Below are positions 34,690-47,450 of a DNA stretch of 64,000 nucleotides, piece after piece. Location: the NCBI GenBank assembly GCA_963921425.1, contig OY992840.1:9860501-9924500 (forward strand). The letters run 5' to 3'. The position numbers were made by a program, and so were the translations under genes. Under the pieces are notes generated by a model. That model worked only from the letters and a program-made list of their open reading frames with translations, did not search any database and was not told where the DNA came from. Positions within the stretch are counted from its first letter, which is position 1; each line of letters begins with the position of its first letter. This DNA is from Dryas octopetala (Eukaryota; Streptophyta; Magnoliopsida; Rosales; Rosaceae).

Positions 34690-37288
34690 ATATATATATA
34701 TAGTTGAGAGAGTGGAGTGGTTTTATACTTTTGAGTTTCCTTTTCCTTTAAGGGGAAGGTATAATTAATATGGTTCTTTCTTACAATACGTATTTGCATG
34801 CCCCAAAAATAAGTAGATGGCGCGGAGCAGATATAAATATTCACTACCTAAAGTGCCTTGCAAGTTATACGTACGACACTTGTTATTTAATTAAGGGAAG
34901 ATCTGTTTCAAACACCTGGCAGTCCCAAAGTGAATACCGCAGCTAGGGACATACTTTGGATCAATTCATTCATTTAATTTAACTCGACATATCAACACGA
35001 AGCATAGTTTAAGAGGTGTAAAGTTATATATACGATATTCACTGATTAGTTTTTTAAGTGAATTTTTATATGGTGATGGATGTAAGAATTTTAAATTCGT
35101 ACGTTTTAATTTGGTACTAACAATCTTAAAGTGATAAGCAATGGAGAATATGTCAGAAACTATGGCACTCTCTGCAATGAACGATGCTTTCTTTTTGGAA
35201 ACTTGACAAGTTTGATGGAACAAATTTCATTTGCTGGAATGACAAAGTTCGCTGGATGCTTACTGCACTCAAAATTGGTACTAACAAACTCTATCGAGTG
35301 TTTTGTTTAGAACCCATTAGCAAATTCTATCGAGTGGGGGCAATTATCACTTTAAAAAAAACGTTCTAACATGTTTCAAAGTTCAATTTCTGTCTATTCT
35401 CAATTTGGTACTAACAGTGATGGATCTAAGAATTTTAAATTCTTCATAGGCGTAATGTGCGTTTTCGGCATCCTAACTTTGTTTTGTTTTGTTTTTTTTT
35501 TTATCTAGTGATTCTAATAATTGTCCATACTTTAGTCTTTTTGAAATATTTTAACAAACATTTTAATCGTCATATTTTTCATAAAAATAACAATGAGTGA
35601 GCAGAATGTTGAGCTGGGGCAACTCCCTTCACTCATTCTCATTTAAATCGGATTCTAGTTTTATATGAGTTTTGTTTAAATGAGAGATATAGTGTGATCA
35701 ATGTAGTCACTAAATATAATACAAAATAATTTCATTATTGTAATAACAACTAATGTTTGTGAACACATAATGAAGTGATAAGGAGCTGATCAGTGATTGA
35801 GGGAAAAGGGTCCACGATGAACTATACGCACCTAAGCCAAGAGCTATAAGTCAAAGATGAACAATTTGGATAATAAACCACCCCCAATCTAGGTAGCTAT
35901 ATGTTAAATATAAATAAAAGATTGACCATTTTGGAGAAAAACCTTACATCGTAAGGTCAAGCTAGCTTTTGAATCAAATTAATGTTTGGATATAGGGTCT
36001 CCAATTGGTACCCCACGTGTAAATCCGTACCACCTTCACACTTTTTTGCAAATCTAAATCAACTAAGTTGGTACTAGAGAATAGATATGTCGGGTGATTT
36101 TATCCATATAATAATGAAGTTCTTGATCGAACCAATTAATGGGTTAACATAGACTTGGATTTTTCGGTGACTCATACAATTAGATTTGGGAATGTTGGAA
36201 CAATTAATCTAATTAAGATTTGTTTTTGGTGACTCATACACGAGGGACAGAATTACAATCTAAACAGTCAAAGTAAATAAAAGTCTGATTGATCTCTTTG
36301 GAGCACCTTCAACCTGCCAAGAGTCATTGTTATCATGCAAGGCAAGAACGACTAACCTAAGATCGATGAAGCATGCACATATATATATATATATATATAT
36401 GCATGCGTGGCACATAGAACTTAATGCATGGTACGTGTTAGTATAAACTTAGAGTCTGGAGAGATATATATATGTGGTTCGTGTCAAAAATGTACTAAAC
36501 CATTTCTTGTGATCTGTTTTTACTAAGATCTGCACGCATGCGTACAAGAATGACCTGGTATATTAATGTATTGACTATTGACACATGCACGCATCCATAT
36601 ATAGTTAGCAAAGAAAGTTGGCTATGCTAGGGTTTAAGATATCAATTGAGATGATGACTAGGCTAGGGGTGAGGAGGACTTCAAGCTATTAATTTAATGC
36701 ATGCATTTGAATTGAATTATAATTAACTTATAAAAAACTGTGATTACTAGTATATAAAATCGATTAAGTACTTCACAAGTAGTAGACCTTGAAAGAAAAA
36801 TGAGTAAATTTGAACCTTGGTTCGAAATGCGATCGCATATACAAAATATATGAGACTATTATATATCAATAAAATTATTCATATAATCTTAATGGATTAT
36901 GATTTGATCATATCTTTTACTAAGATTTACGTAGGATTTACTCGATCAACGGCTATAGTATTAATTGCATTTCCACCCAAAGAATGTGACTGACACTTTT
37001 CACTCTCCCCTTGTGTGACTTTATTAAAGGTAACAAACATTTGATGGCTCTGAACCATATTAAATATCTACTGTAAAAACTTAAGCTATTAAGTGGAGAG
37101 ATCCAATAAATATTATGGCCTTGTTAGAAGTTTCATCCATCTGATGTAGGACTAATGCTCAAATTTGGTTTCTTCCCTCCCGTGCATATTCGCATACATT
37201 GAAATTGATGGGCGTATTCACCACCAAATATTTAGTAGGGTTACTGTATGTAATGCTTTGGACGTCTAGATATACTATACACAATGTA

Positions 37289-37324
<36 letters not shown>
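34690..37324. other. Gene-free stretch with a Copia relic
   Basis: AT-rich DNA; the only coding trace is the short gag relic described separately. TA runs lie near 36379-36400 and 37291-37325. Confidence 0.45.
35141..35300 (+). pseudogene. Copia-type LTR retrotransposon gag relic
   Basis: The translation gives the N-terminal gag pattern KLDKFDGTNFICWNDKVRWM, typical of Copia-like gag/UBN2 proteins. It is preceded, in another frame, by an ATG-initiated MENMSETMALSAMNDAF. A frameshift separates them and the homology stops after about 40 residues. No LTRs recognised. Confidence 0.6.
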
Positions 37325-37327
<3 letters not shown>

Positions 37328-37718
37328 CTTTCCAATAAGAGATCCTTCATTTAGTGTTAAATGAGGGATCCCCTTGTGGGGCTCACACAGATCGTTTTGT
37401 ATCAATCTAAATCGTCTATTTTTTACATCTTCATTGATAGATCATCCCTGCAAAATATCAGCCAAATCGAAAACCGTTTACCCTTTTGATTAAGCGGTCA
37501 AAGTTTAGGTGTTTATTGACGATGTTGTTGTTCGTCCATTTATTTGATCCAAATAAGATATCTTAACGGTCTCCGATTTGTTGATTTTTTACAAGAATGA
37601 TCTATCAATAGAAATATTAAAAATAGACGGTTTCGATCAACACAAAACGACCCGTATGGGCCCCACAGTGGAATCCTTCATTTAACACTAAATGAGGGAT
37701 CCCTTATTGGAAGGGCCG
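37325..37718. mobile_element. TA-microsatellite MITE, copy C
   Basis: About 394 bp. Starts AGGCTTTCCAATAAGAGATC after a TA run and ends CCCTTATTGGAAGGGCC. The core CATTGATAGATCATCCCTGC is shared with copies A, B and D. Confidence 0.85.
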
Positions 37719-37734
37719 ACCCTTATATATATAT

Positions 37735-38135
37735 AGACCCCTTCCGTTACGGGATTCCTCAAATAATTTTATAACCACATGAGGCATATTCTATGTTGTA
37801 TTTCAATTATCCGAACCGTCTATTTTGTTGGTGTCTATTCAAAAATCATCTTTACAAAAATTAGACAAATCAGAAATCATTAAAATATCTAATTGTGATG
37901 AAACAAGTAGACGAACAAAATGTTTTTGATAAACAAATGAAATTATGACCATTTAATCAATGATCAAATTGTTTTCGATTTTCCTAATTTTTTGCAAAGA
38001 TGATTCTTCAATGGAGATAAAAAAAAAAAAAAAAAAAGATGATTTTGATTATAAAAATACTCTATGGAGTGAGCCTCGATCATAAGGGATCCTTTAAATA
38101 AGCTTATGTAAGGGATTCCTTAACGAAAAGACCCT
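37735..38135. mobile_element. Related MITE, element F
   Basis: Inverted ends AGACCCCTTCCGTTACGGGA and the inverse of TTAACGAAAAGACCCT, flanked by TA repeats on both sides. The core CCGAACCGTCTATTTTGT and AATCAGAAATCATT places it with the A-E group. An A-run lies near 38020-38037. Confidence 0.7.
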
Positions 38136-38157
38136 GTATATATATATATATACATGC

Positions 38158-38554
38158 AGGGGCCTTCCAATAAGGGATCCCTCATTTAGTGTTAAATGAG
38201 GGATCCCCCTGTGAGGCCCACACATGTCGTTTTGTATCGATCCGAACTGTCTATTTTTTACATCTCCATTGATAGATCATCCCTGCAAAAAATCAGCCAA
38301 ATTGGAAATCGTTTACTTGTTTGATTAAGCGGTCAAATTTTAAGTGTTTATAGATGAATTTGTTATTCGTCCATTTTTCTGATCCAAAGTAGATATCTTA
38401 ACGGTCTCCGATTTAGCTGATTTTTTTACAAGAATGATCCATCAATAAAGATGTAAAAAATGGATTGTTCAGATTGACACACAACGACATGTGTGGGCGC
38501 CACAAGGGGATCTGTCATTTAACACTAAATGAGGAATCCCTTATTGGAAGACCC
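38158..38554. mobile_element. TA-microsatellite MITE, copy D
   Basis: About 397 bp. Starts AGGGGCCTTCCAATAAGGGA and ends CCTTATTGGAAGACCCTT. Same core as copies A-C. Followed directly by an AC microsatellite. Confidence 0.85.
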
Positions 38555-38555
38555 T

Positions 38556-38558
<3 letters not shown>

Positions 38559-38613
<55 letters not shown>
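38559..38613. repeat. (AC)n microsatellite
   Basis: About 55 bases of uninterrupted AC between MITE copy D and the Helitron-like element. Confidence 0.95.
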
Positions 38614-38617
<4 letters not shown>

Positions 38618-38618
<1 letters not shown>

Positions 38619-38885
38619 CTATATAATAAAACATAACGGTTTTTGAATTATCTTTGGGTCCGAATGGCTGAGATCGTTTCGGCTTAAATTCAATGGTCGG
38701 TTATCTATTTTTCAAAATTACTTTCCCGCTCATGAGAATTGGTTTGCCGCCTCTCTCTCCTTAATTAATTTTCTCAAATTTACTTTCCGTTATCTATTAA
38801 ACTGATTATGCTTGCTAAATTATCAGTGTTTGTGCAATAAAAAGAGCCGCTTCGTACTCGCGGAAGCGCTTCCGCGAGTGCACTG
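38618..38885 (+). mobile_element. Small non-autonomous Helitron-like element
   Basis: It begins TCTATATAATAAAAC, the characteristic 5' terminus of plant Helitrons, right after an A. Near the other end is a perfect 24-base GC-rich palindrome (38856-38879, halves ACTCGCGGAAGC and GCTTCCGCGAGT), like the 3' Helitron hairpin. The end at CACTG is followed by T, giving the expected A/T insertion context. A canonical CTRR terminus is not present, so the 3' border is uncertain. Confidence 0.55.
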
Positions 38886-39757
38886 TAAGTACAAAACATA
38901 GTATTTATGCATTAATAAGACACCATGTCCCCTTGCAAATAATATTATATCTATTTGTTCAATTTACTTTAATTTTAAAATTTTATGTTTAATTTCAAGA
39001 AAGAAAATTTGTGGCTTAGAAGGTCAAAGAATATTCATGGTCCACTCAATGAAATTCAACCCAAATTTTAGGACATACTAGAGAAATACCCAAGTGTGCT
39101 GGTGTGTTGTAATTGGGCAATTGAATGAGCTAGCATGCACATAAAAAGGGCCTCATTATTGGTTCTGAAACTAGACCCACTTCACAAAACAAACTTATAT
39201 AAAGAAGAAGGAGAAGATCAAAGATGCTGACAATTAATAATACATATGCATTAGGTGGGTACCATGATTTCGTTAACATGCATAACCAAACCCATATAAG
39301 TGCCCAATTTCCCTTAATTAACAAAAAATCAAAAACCTAAAACAACCCAATTCATAATTCTTTTATAGAGTTAATAGATCAAATCCATGTTGTTAATGTA
39401 AAGCAAGATTCAATTAATTAGGGTTAAAACTTAAAAGCTAAATAGCAACAAGTACCGTATCTTACTCCACCAAGATAATAAGGACACGTAAACGTGGTGA
39501 TGACGAAATGGGTGATGGAATGGTTGAGTAAGAGTGCAATCAAAGGGCCAGTGGGCTTGTTTGTCTTTGTTTGTGTGTAGGAAAAAATAGGAAGAAAAAT
39601 TTTGGATGCTTTATTTACATGTACATGGCTTAGCTACCTTAGCTAGCTCTGCCCCTTTAGGTCACCTATCTTTCACCATCACCCATTTTCTTAACACAGA
39701 CACACCTTAACACATTGTAGTTCCCACATCCCTTTCACAACCCAAATGGTGGACCCA

Positions 39758-39817
<60 letters not shown>

Positions 39818-39897
39818 ATATACAATTTGTATGTTGAATAAAATAGTTTTATCGGAAATGACATGAGGCTGGGAAAGGTGAGGACTGAGATCTTTAT
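38886..39897. other. Upstream region of the MYB gene
   Basis: No coding region. It contains a long (CT)n microsatellite at about 39761-39815, some 210-260 bases before the MYB start codon. Promoter elements other than the TATA box cannot be assigned from sequence alone. Confidence 0.5.
39761..39815. repeat. (CT)n microsatellite upstream of MYB
   Basis: About 55 bases of CT on the plus strand, within 140 bases upstream of the probable TATA box. GA/CT tracts in plant promoters can act as GAGA-type elements; that role is inferred. Confidence 0.9.
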
Positions 39898-39906
39898 TAT
39901 ATAAAG
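39898..39906 (+). promoter_or_regulatory. Probable TATA box of the MYB gene
   Basis: TATATAAAG stands 127 bases before the ATG, which leaves a leader of about 95 bases. It is the best TATA match in the proximal region. Confidence 0.55.
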
Positions 39907-40024
39907 GTGGAGTGGGGCTTTTGGGGCTTTACAAGTAGTATTGGTGAGAGCCTAATTAGTCAGAGAGACAACTAGCTTGTGTGTGTATGTTTTTTGGTGG
40001 TGTTAATTGGGTAGGACTAGTGGA

Positions 40025-41667
40025 ATGGGAAGGCAACCTTGTTGTGACAAACTTGGGGTTAAGAAAGGGCCATGGACAGCTGAGGAGGACAAGAAACTCA
40101 TCCACTTTATCCTCACCAATGGTCAGTGTTGCTGGCGGGCTGTCCCGAAACTTGCCGGACTCCGCCGGTGTGGGAAGAGCTGCCGGCTTCGTTGGACCAA
40201 CTATCTCCGCCCGGACTTGAAGAGAGGCCTCCTTACTGAGGCTGAAGAACAGCTGGTTATTGATCTCCATGCTCGGCTAGGAAATAGGTTGAATACCCTT
40301 CTGTGTGTGCATGCATATATGATATATGATTCATATATATACATATATACATGTGTACATGTCCATCATCATCATCATCCAGCATTATGTATGTCTGTGT
40401 TGGGAGCATCCATCCATACACATCTTAATTAATGATTTTATTAATGGTGTTGGGTGGTAAGCTATGTTCTTTCACACCTTCATCATCATTTAGAGTGTTA
40501 TAATATATATATATATATATAATTGCTTCTTGTGTCGTACAAGCTTTCAACTTTTTAGTGTCTTCAATCATAAAGTTGATGAAAAAGATGTTATATATAT
40601 ATATATTAATTTTGAAATAATGCAATTGAAGTGGTGGGACTTGTAACTTTAGTGGTTAAAAGTATTATTTCTACGTTGAGATTTCGAGTTCAAATCTCTC
40701 ACCAATATCGTTTGATAAAAAAAATACATTCGATTGGAAAGTTTTAGAGTAACTGCCTTCATTTTCTTGGTTTGGAAATGATTATTTTTATTCTAGTAGG
40801 AATAATGCTGCGCGCATGTATTATATTTACTGATAAATATGTCTCACTGAGATATAAATGAAAGGATAGGTACCAGCAATGTATATATCTCTCTTTAGCA
40901 AATCGTATATATGCATAAGGCAAATCCAAGTCTTGCTTTGCTTGTAAATTTAATATAGTACTGATTACATCCTATAGCATTTAATGAGTTTATTAGCGCC
41001 ATCAAGCTTATGAGTAGTAATTGAAGATTAATTAATATAGTCATGTTTGGTTTTGGATAGGTGGTCCAAGATTGCAGCCAGACTGCCAGGGAGGACTGAT
41101 AATGAGATCAAGAATCATTGGAACACCCATATCAAGAAAAAGCTGCTCAGGATGGGGATTGATCCTGTCACTCATGAACCCCTTCATAAACAAGACTTGC
41201 CTACCTCCAAAGAATCAACTTCATCCCATGATGATCATGACATTAATTCATTGGAACAGTCTACAAAGGACCTTCATAGTTCGCAACAGCAAGACGATCA
41301 CAACATCATCAACTCCTCGGAGGACATGAACTCATCATCAACAATCTCATCATCATCACCAACCGAAAATAACTCTTCCGGGGGAGAATCCGTTTTGTTA
41401 GAGAGCATTTGCAACGACGAGTCATTGATGAACAGCCTGTGGGTGGATGAGACTCCCCTAGTGGATGCATTGTGGAACAACAACAACAACATTACTCAAG
41501 TAGTACCGGATATTGGAGGGAACATGGACAATGACTTGGGACTCTTGTCCTGGGAGGACAACAATTGTTCATGGCTTTTGGACTGCCAGGACTTTGGTAT
41601 CCAGGATTTTGGTATGGATTGTTTCAACGATATCCAAGTAAATGAGCTCAACACATTAATAGATTAG
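40025..41667 (+). CDS. MYB20/MYB43: R2R3-MYB transcription factor, MYB20/MYB43 type
   Basis: Two exons (40025-40287 and 41061-41667) encode 289 residues. It begins [17 protein letters not shown]. The R2 repeat contains [20 protein letters not shown] and the R3 repeat contains [19 protein letters not shown], with the spaced tryptophans conserved. Directly after R3 stands [17 protein letters not shown], diagnostic of the MYB20/42/43/85 group. The C-terminus is acidic, Ser/Asn-rich and ends with [17 protein letters not shown], as in MYB20/43. Known members act in the nucleus on secondary-wall, lignin and phenylalanine pathway genes. The R2 intron common in other MYBs is absent; only the R3 intron (773 bases) remains. 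Alternative: a MYB42/85-like member. Confidence 0.92.
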
Positions 41668-43500
41668 TAATTTGGTAGTGTCACCCAGAAAAGAAGAAAT
41701 TAATTAAGTACTTCAAATTATTTATGTGCGTACATGTTACAAAGTACCATGTCTCCTGGCTCACTTTCTATAAGTTCTATGTTGGCCTTGAATTTGATGA
41801 ATTATGTTATAGAATATTCTTGGAAGGTCGAGGTTAAACCTGTGACTCCTAAAAAGAGGTAATTTCTCACCAACCAAACAGCAATACCAAACTAGCTACC
41901 AAGAAAAAGAGGTGACAGTAGTACGTATTTCGTTCTTTGTAAGAAAAGTGTTGTAAAAGTTAGGGACAGAGTGGACATCAATGTAAAAGTGTCAAGTAAT
42001 ATATAGTACTGGGTTTTGTTAATACGAAAGTTTATGTACATTATTGATTATGTATTTAATCTATGCTGAAATTAAATAAAACAAAGGGTTAACTTATTAT
42101 GTATGCTTGAGTACTCAAAATTGGAGGACGAAATTGCAAGGATTCGAATTTTGACTGCTTTGGGACTTTTTTGGTTTATCGATTACAGTTAAAAGGTGAG
42201 TTAATAATTATTTTATATACTAACAAATGCCCGATGCTTCTTAATATTGTATTTTCTTCATCGTATTTACGTTAATATACGATCAATGATATATTTACAA
42301 TTATTCTTTATGTTTCATAGTTAAAAATAACATATTATTTATTATTATTGTTGGGCAACATATTATATATCATTTGTTTACTGGAAGAGATCAAACTTGT
42401 GCTGTAATGGCGCAATAAGAGTGACAAAGACTAGTGAAGCATAATGCTAGGCTTTTGTTGGATAGAGGGGCCTCCTAAGTCCTACCTTCAGTATTAGAAT
42501 ACCAGCATGAACCATATTTTTATTAAGATGTATGCACCACATTTACCACAGGTCCACAAACAATCATAAAGTGATGGAAAAAGAAGCTAGAGCCATTCAT
42601 ATCCTAGCCGAAATTAATATGAATAAGCACTTGTAAGGATCCAAAATCTAATTATATATATACACACACATGGGATATAGATATTACAATGAGCTAGATA
42701 ATCAGATTTTAAATTATATATAATGTCCATAATGAAACCCTATGCACTATTTAGTGGAGTACAACAATCAGATTTTGTTGTAGTGCTACTGCTACAATAT
42801 TGAGCTAGATTTGGGTAATTTAAGCAGATGATAAAACTTAAGTGCGCTCACTGTTTAGTGGAGTACTTCCTTTTTAAAACTCGTCACCCTATCATCATTG
42901 AAAGGATCTTCCGGGGGGGTGGAAAAGGAAGATTAAAATATTCAGCTACCTAGCTGGGCTAGCTTGCTATGGAGTATATATGGGGGACACTACTTAATTT
43001 GCACTTTTAAGCATTAATATAATCATAATATCATGAAGTATCTCATCTCTATCTCAAATCCGATTATATATATGCCCAGCAGCTTTAGTTCCTTACTGGT
43101 TTATAATTACATATATATGTAGATATTCTAAGAAAATCCCATTACCAAGTAACCTAATTATGAATGAGCCGATCTATTACATCCTTTTTTTTTTTAACTT
43201 AGACTTTTAGTTTTAATTATGTATTTATTATCTAAGTACAAAGAGCAATAGATAAAATAAATTCCTATCATTGTATAAACCTTTTAATATTTTGATGGAG
43301 AACATTCACATTATCCTATGAAAGAAATAGAACTTTAAAAGGAATTATTTTTATTCACATTTTTGGGGTGTGATCAATCAGTAGGGTAATTACCCCTATA
43401 TATTTACAGCATTTAGATTTATATTACACTGTTAGTAATAAAACAAGATAAAACAATACCAACATATATAATATAAATATCTCTTAGATTAAACATGTAA

Positions 43501-43873
43501 GTCTTGTTTGATGTATATGATTGAATACAATTTTCGGGGTGGGGGGCGAATAGAGACTAGAAAAATGATTCATTTGGATAGATGAGCTAGGATAAATGGC
43601 TAGATTTCATGTATGTTTAAGTAAGGAAAAAGATGAAAAGTATTTTTTAATTTGAAAGAAGAAGATGATAAGAAAATGGATAAGCTATGAGGGAAAACTT
43701 ATTTGGCCCTTCTAATCCCACCATTTTGGAAGTAGGGGATTAGGGGAGATAAGTTTTTCCTTATGATTAGTCCATCTTATTTTCATATTCTTTAAAGTTA
43801 TAAACTTCTTGCTTGAATACACATGATTTTACCATTTATCCAATCATATTTAATCTTACACATCAAACAAGAC
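43501..43873. mobile_element. MITE with 14-bp inverted ends
   Basis: Starts GTCTTGTTTGATGT and ends with the perfect inverse ACATCAAACAAGAC; the next inner segments (ATGATTG/CAATCAT) also pair. About 373 bp, noncoding. No clear target duplication. Confidence 0.6.
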
Positions 43874-44938
43874 CATTAACAATTTTAAGTGATGTAGGAG
43901 CGCTTCGGACCTGCTTGCATATTATTTGCGTTTATATATACCATATATATAAAAAGTAGAGCATTAATTTAATTCAAAATCAATTAGTAATTTAGTAGTG
44001 CTAAAAAAGTTCAAAAAATATATATATATTATATTGTGAAACGACTATTTTGTCAAAAATAAAAGTCAAAGGCCAGAATGACGCGGAACAAAATTAATTT
44101 CTTTAACTGATATATGAGTCAAAATTCTAAAATTTTCCCGAAATAACTTTATTTTGTATCCGAACAGATGAGTGGAATGCATACTCACTCACATATGGAC
44201 AATTGTATCACATAATCATTGTGACTTGAATGCATGTGCCAACTGCTAAACTGCTAAAATGTACGTATCTCAGTTCTACGTGATCCTCTACAGCTACTAG
44301 TCAGTGGATTAATTATATAGCTAGAATACATAAATGTCACCATTAATTAATTGCTGTACATTGATGATGATTTAGACTTAACATCTTTATTATATAACAA
44401 ATTAATTAGTAATTAGATCGGTCTTATCTATCTATAATCATGACTAGATAGCTGCTTAACGATTACTCCTTAAATTCAAACATAAGCACTTATCATTAAG
44501 CACTAATTATTTAAATTTTGACCATATATGATATTAGAGACACGAAAGACATATGTCTGTCCATCAAAATATATTATTTCAACAAGTTGGTGATTTTACA
44601 AGAATTTGACTATCACTTGCATAATCATGATGTCAATATGAATAAGTTTCTTAAGAAACAAGTTAGTGAATATGTAGCCTAATAATCTACACATTAATTT
44701 ATTTGGAAATCATTTACTGTGAAATAAACAAACAAAATTAATTAATCTGCATGTTGGTCGGAGGCTTCTAACTTCAATAGTAGAACACTTATACAGTTAT
44801 ATATATATGCTCACCTGAGTGTCTGAAAATTGTGACAGTGACAAAAATACCTATTTATTCTAACAGTTCTCAAACGATAACTACTACTTATCACCTCTAT
44901 ATATTTATAATAAGAGTTTGATTTTTGTCAATTTTATT

Positions 44939-45425
44939 TCGACCAAATGATAATTTCGGTCCATATACTTTCATGAAATTTTTTCTTTGGTCTTGTTCTT
45001 TTCATTCAGGCAATTTTAATCATATATTTTCAATACACTAGTAATTAAGTTCATATTATTAACTTAATTTAATTAATGATGAAAAATCCGACGTACTTTG
45101 TACTTAAATGCCTATATAAGCCCATACTCGCCATTAAATGCAATCAATTTGGAAAAACAAGAAGTTTTAACGTTAAATTGAATATGTACATGTCGGGTAA
45201 GGGATTAAATATGTATCTAGGTAGACTACAATGTTCGAAATGTCACTCATGTGCTTCCACGTGCTTTCACGTCAAATTTTTCGTCAACAATTTAAATGAT
45301 GTTAATTATTTGAACTTAATTACTATCGTATAGAAAGTACAAAACTAAAATCACCAAAAATAAAAGTGCAGGACCGAAGTATAAATTTCATGAAAATACA
45401 AAAACCAAAAGTGTCATTTGACCTT
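44939..45425. mobile_element. Foldback element, about 490 bp
   Basis: The left arm (GACCAAATGATAATTTCGGT, CTTTCATGAAATTT, TAGTAATTAAGTTCA) is mirrored with substitutions by the right arm ending TGTCATTTGACC. The arms are about 180 bases and diverged, so it is older than the perfect repeat at 31.6 kb. Confidence 0.55.
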
Positions 45426-47450
45426 TTTTTTTTTTTATCAGATAATATTCATGATTATCTTCTTAGCTATATAGCAAAAGGAGTAGAAGGAGATCATCTC
45501 TGATAAATAGAAATAAAGACAACACCAATGTGAATGCAATGAACAAATACGTACCTGAAAAAAAAAAAGAAAAAAAAAAAGAAAGAAAGTAAAACAGAAG
45601 GTGTGCAGAAAAGAAAGTAGCTAGGCAGAAGACCCCACACCTAAGAATCTATCAATCCTCATCAAGTGCTCATGGTGGCGGGCCTGGTCTGGCCTCAAGA
45701 TATAAAGAATGATTGCGAAGTGGAATATGTTGAATCATGTGATTCTTTTGGTTTTGGAATTGGAAATGGACCATGTTTTATACTTACTCGATGCTTCAAT
45801 ATTTCAAGTAGCTACTCACTTTGAAACACGAGGTAATTAACATATGAAGGATAATGAAGCCATAAAGGAAATAAGGTGGCCAACTCTATTGATGTATATA
45901 TACCATCTAAAGTTAAATGCAATTGGGGTACTTCCCTAGAATGTAAGAATGCATAGGTTCGACTTTAATAATAAATCTTCTAATTTTTTTCGAAAACAAG
46001 CAAATCTTTTATTGCATGAACCCAAGTAGTCCATTCGAAATAAAACCCTCCAATTAATGTACGGTGTTTTGTCACACCAAAAAATAAAAAATCTACAGTA
46101 ATTTTGTGAAAAAGGTCAACATAATATTAAAAATGTCCATTTATTATTTTTAAAATGTTATAAAGTCACTATCTATGTTTTATCGTCGAGCTATTCACTT
46201 GCATTATTTATACAGGGATAATATTGAAATTGTCACTCAATTATACATTGTAACTGACTAACAATGACTCACAAGATTAGGGAACTATGATTCCACATCA
46301 TTGTACACTTTTGTGTTTTGTGTTCTGTGCTGGTATATTCATCTTTCACATGTGTAATGAACAAAAAAAGAAAAATGATTTATATAAGTTTTTTTTTTTT
46401 TTTTTTTTTTTTTTGTGACTTTAGGATTGAAATGACCAACATTTTCGAGGGCTGAATTGAAATTGTCGTACAGTTTCATAGGTTTTTTTTTTTTTTTTTT
46501 TTTAAAATAAGCATGACAATCGATCATCCTACTAAAAAGTGGATCGAGTTATCAATGTTTTGAGCGCCTAGATCGGTATATCACTGTAATTTTGTTTTGG
46601 ACTCGAAAAATATAATACTAATATATTACCTTTTTAGAAATAGGCTCCAAACATCAACTCTCTTTAAAAAAAAAAAAAAAAAATTATTGTTACATTAGAA
46701 GGATCCAATTCTAGAGGGATCCTAATTCTAATACATTATCTCATCCATCCTCACCACTTGTGCTACTAACACATTATCTCATCCACCCTCACCACTTGAG
46801 CTACTTTAAGGACAATCAATAACCTTTTTTTTTTTTTTTTCAGTCATGAAATCATTCTTCTTATCTATATTGTGGGTTGGGTTACTGTTTATGAGCTTCA
46901 CATGTATTGTAACTACTTGGGCTTCCTTTGAATAATAATTACTATTTCCATACAAAAATAAAATCTAAACACAAATTCGTTCATAATATAAAATTTGTTA
47001 CTTTCTAGTTATTAGTCTAGTATTATTTTTACTCACAAAGAAGAAACTTCAAGTTAGAATCCCCTTCTTCAGATTGAATATATAATAATGTTTACTCACT
47101 CACCATAGAATACAATAATGTTAGCAATCTCAAATTTATATTCTAAAATTTGAATTTCAAATGATGTGTGATTATATTTGTCAGTATTTTACTTGTTATG
47201 AAATAAAAAATACTTAATTTAGACCATATATGATTTAATGAAGTATAAAATTAGTGCGAGCAGCATGAGCATTTAGTTTGGCATGTCTAGGCCCGCCCAT
47301 GAATCGTGCTTGTAATATAGTCCAGCCCGACCTAAAAATACGGACTCGGTTCAATTGAATTGAGCCGGCCCGCCACATCAAGGTCCAAGTCTGTGTTGCC
47401 CGCTTAAAAGTTAGTGGTATTTGCAGTCCCACCCCGCAATTGTCGTGTAT

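Larger units (their letters stand above)
41668..47450. other. Long gene-free stretch
   Basis: AT-rich DNA with no supported gene apart from two transposon-like elements described separately. Poly(T)/poly(A) tracts occur near 46388-46413, 46482-46502 and 46666-46681. Several short frames are not supported by protein motifs. Confidence 0.5.

Noticed and set aside
31135-38613. CRISPR-like or satellite array among the repeated blocks
   Set aside because: The repeats are dispersed inverted-repeat transposons with TA microsatellites, not regular direct repeats with unique spacers.
46200-46560. Possible foldback around the poly(T) tracts
   Set aside because: Only short, scattered inverted similarity such as ATTGAAATTGTC; the poly(T)/poly(A) tracts account for most of the apparent pairing.
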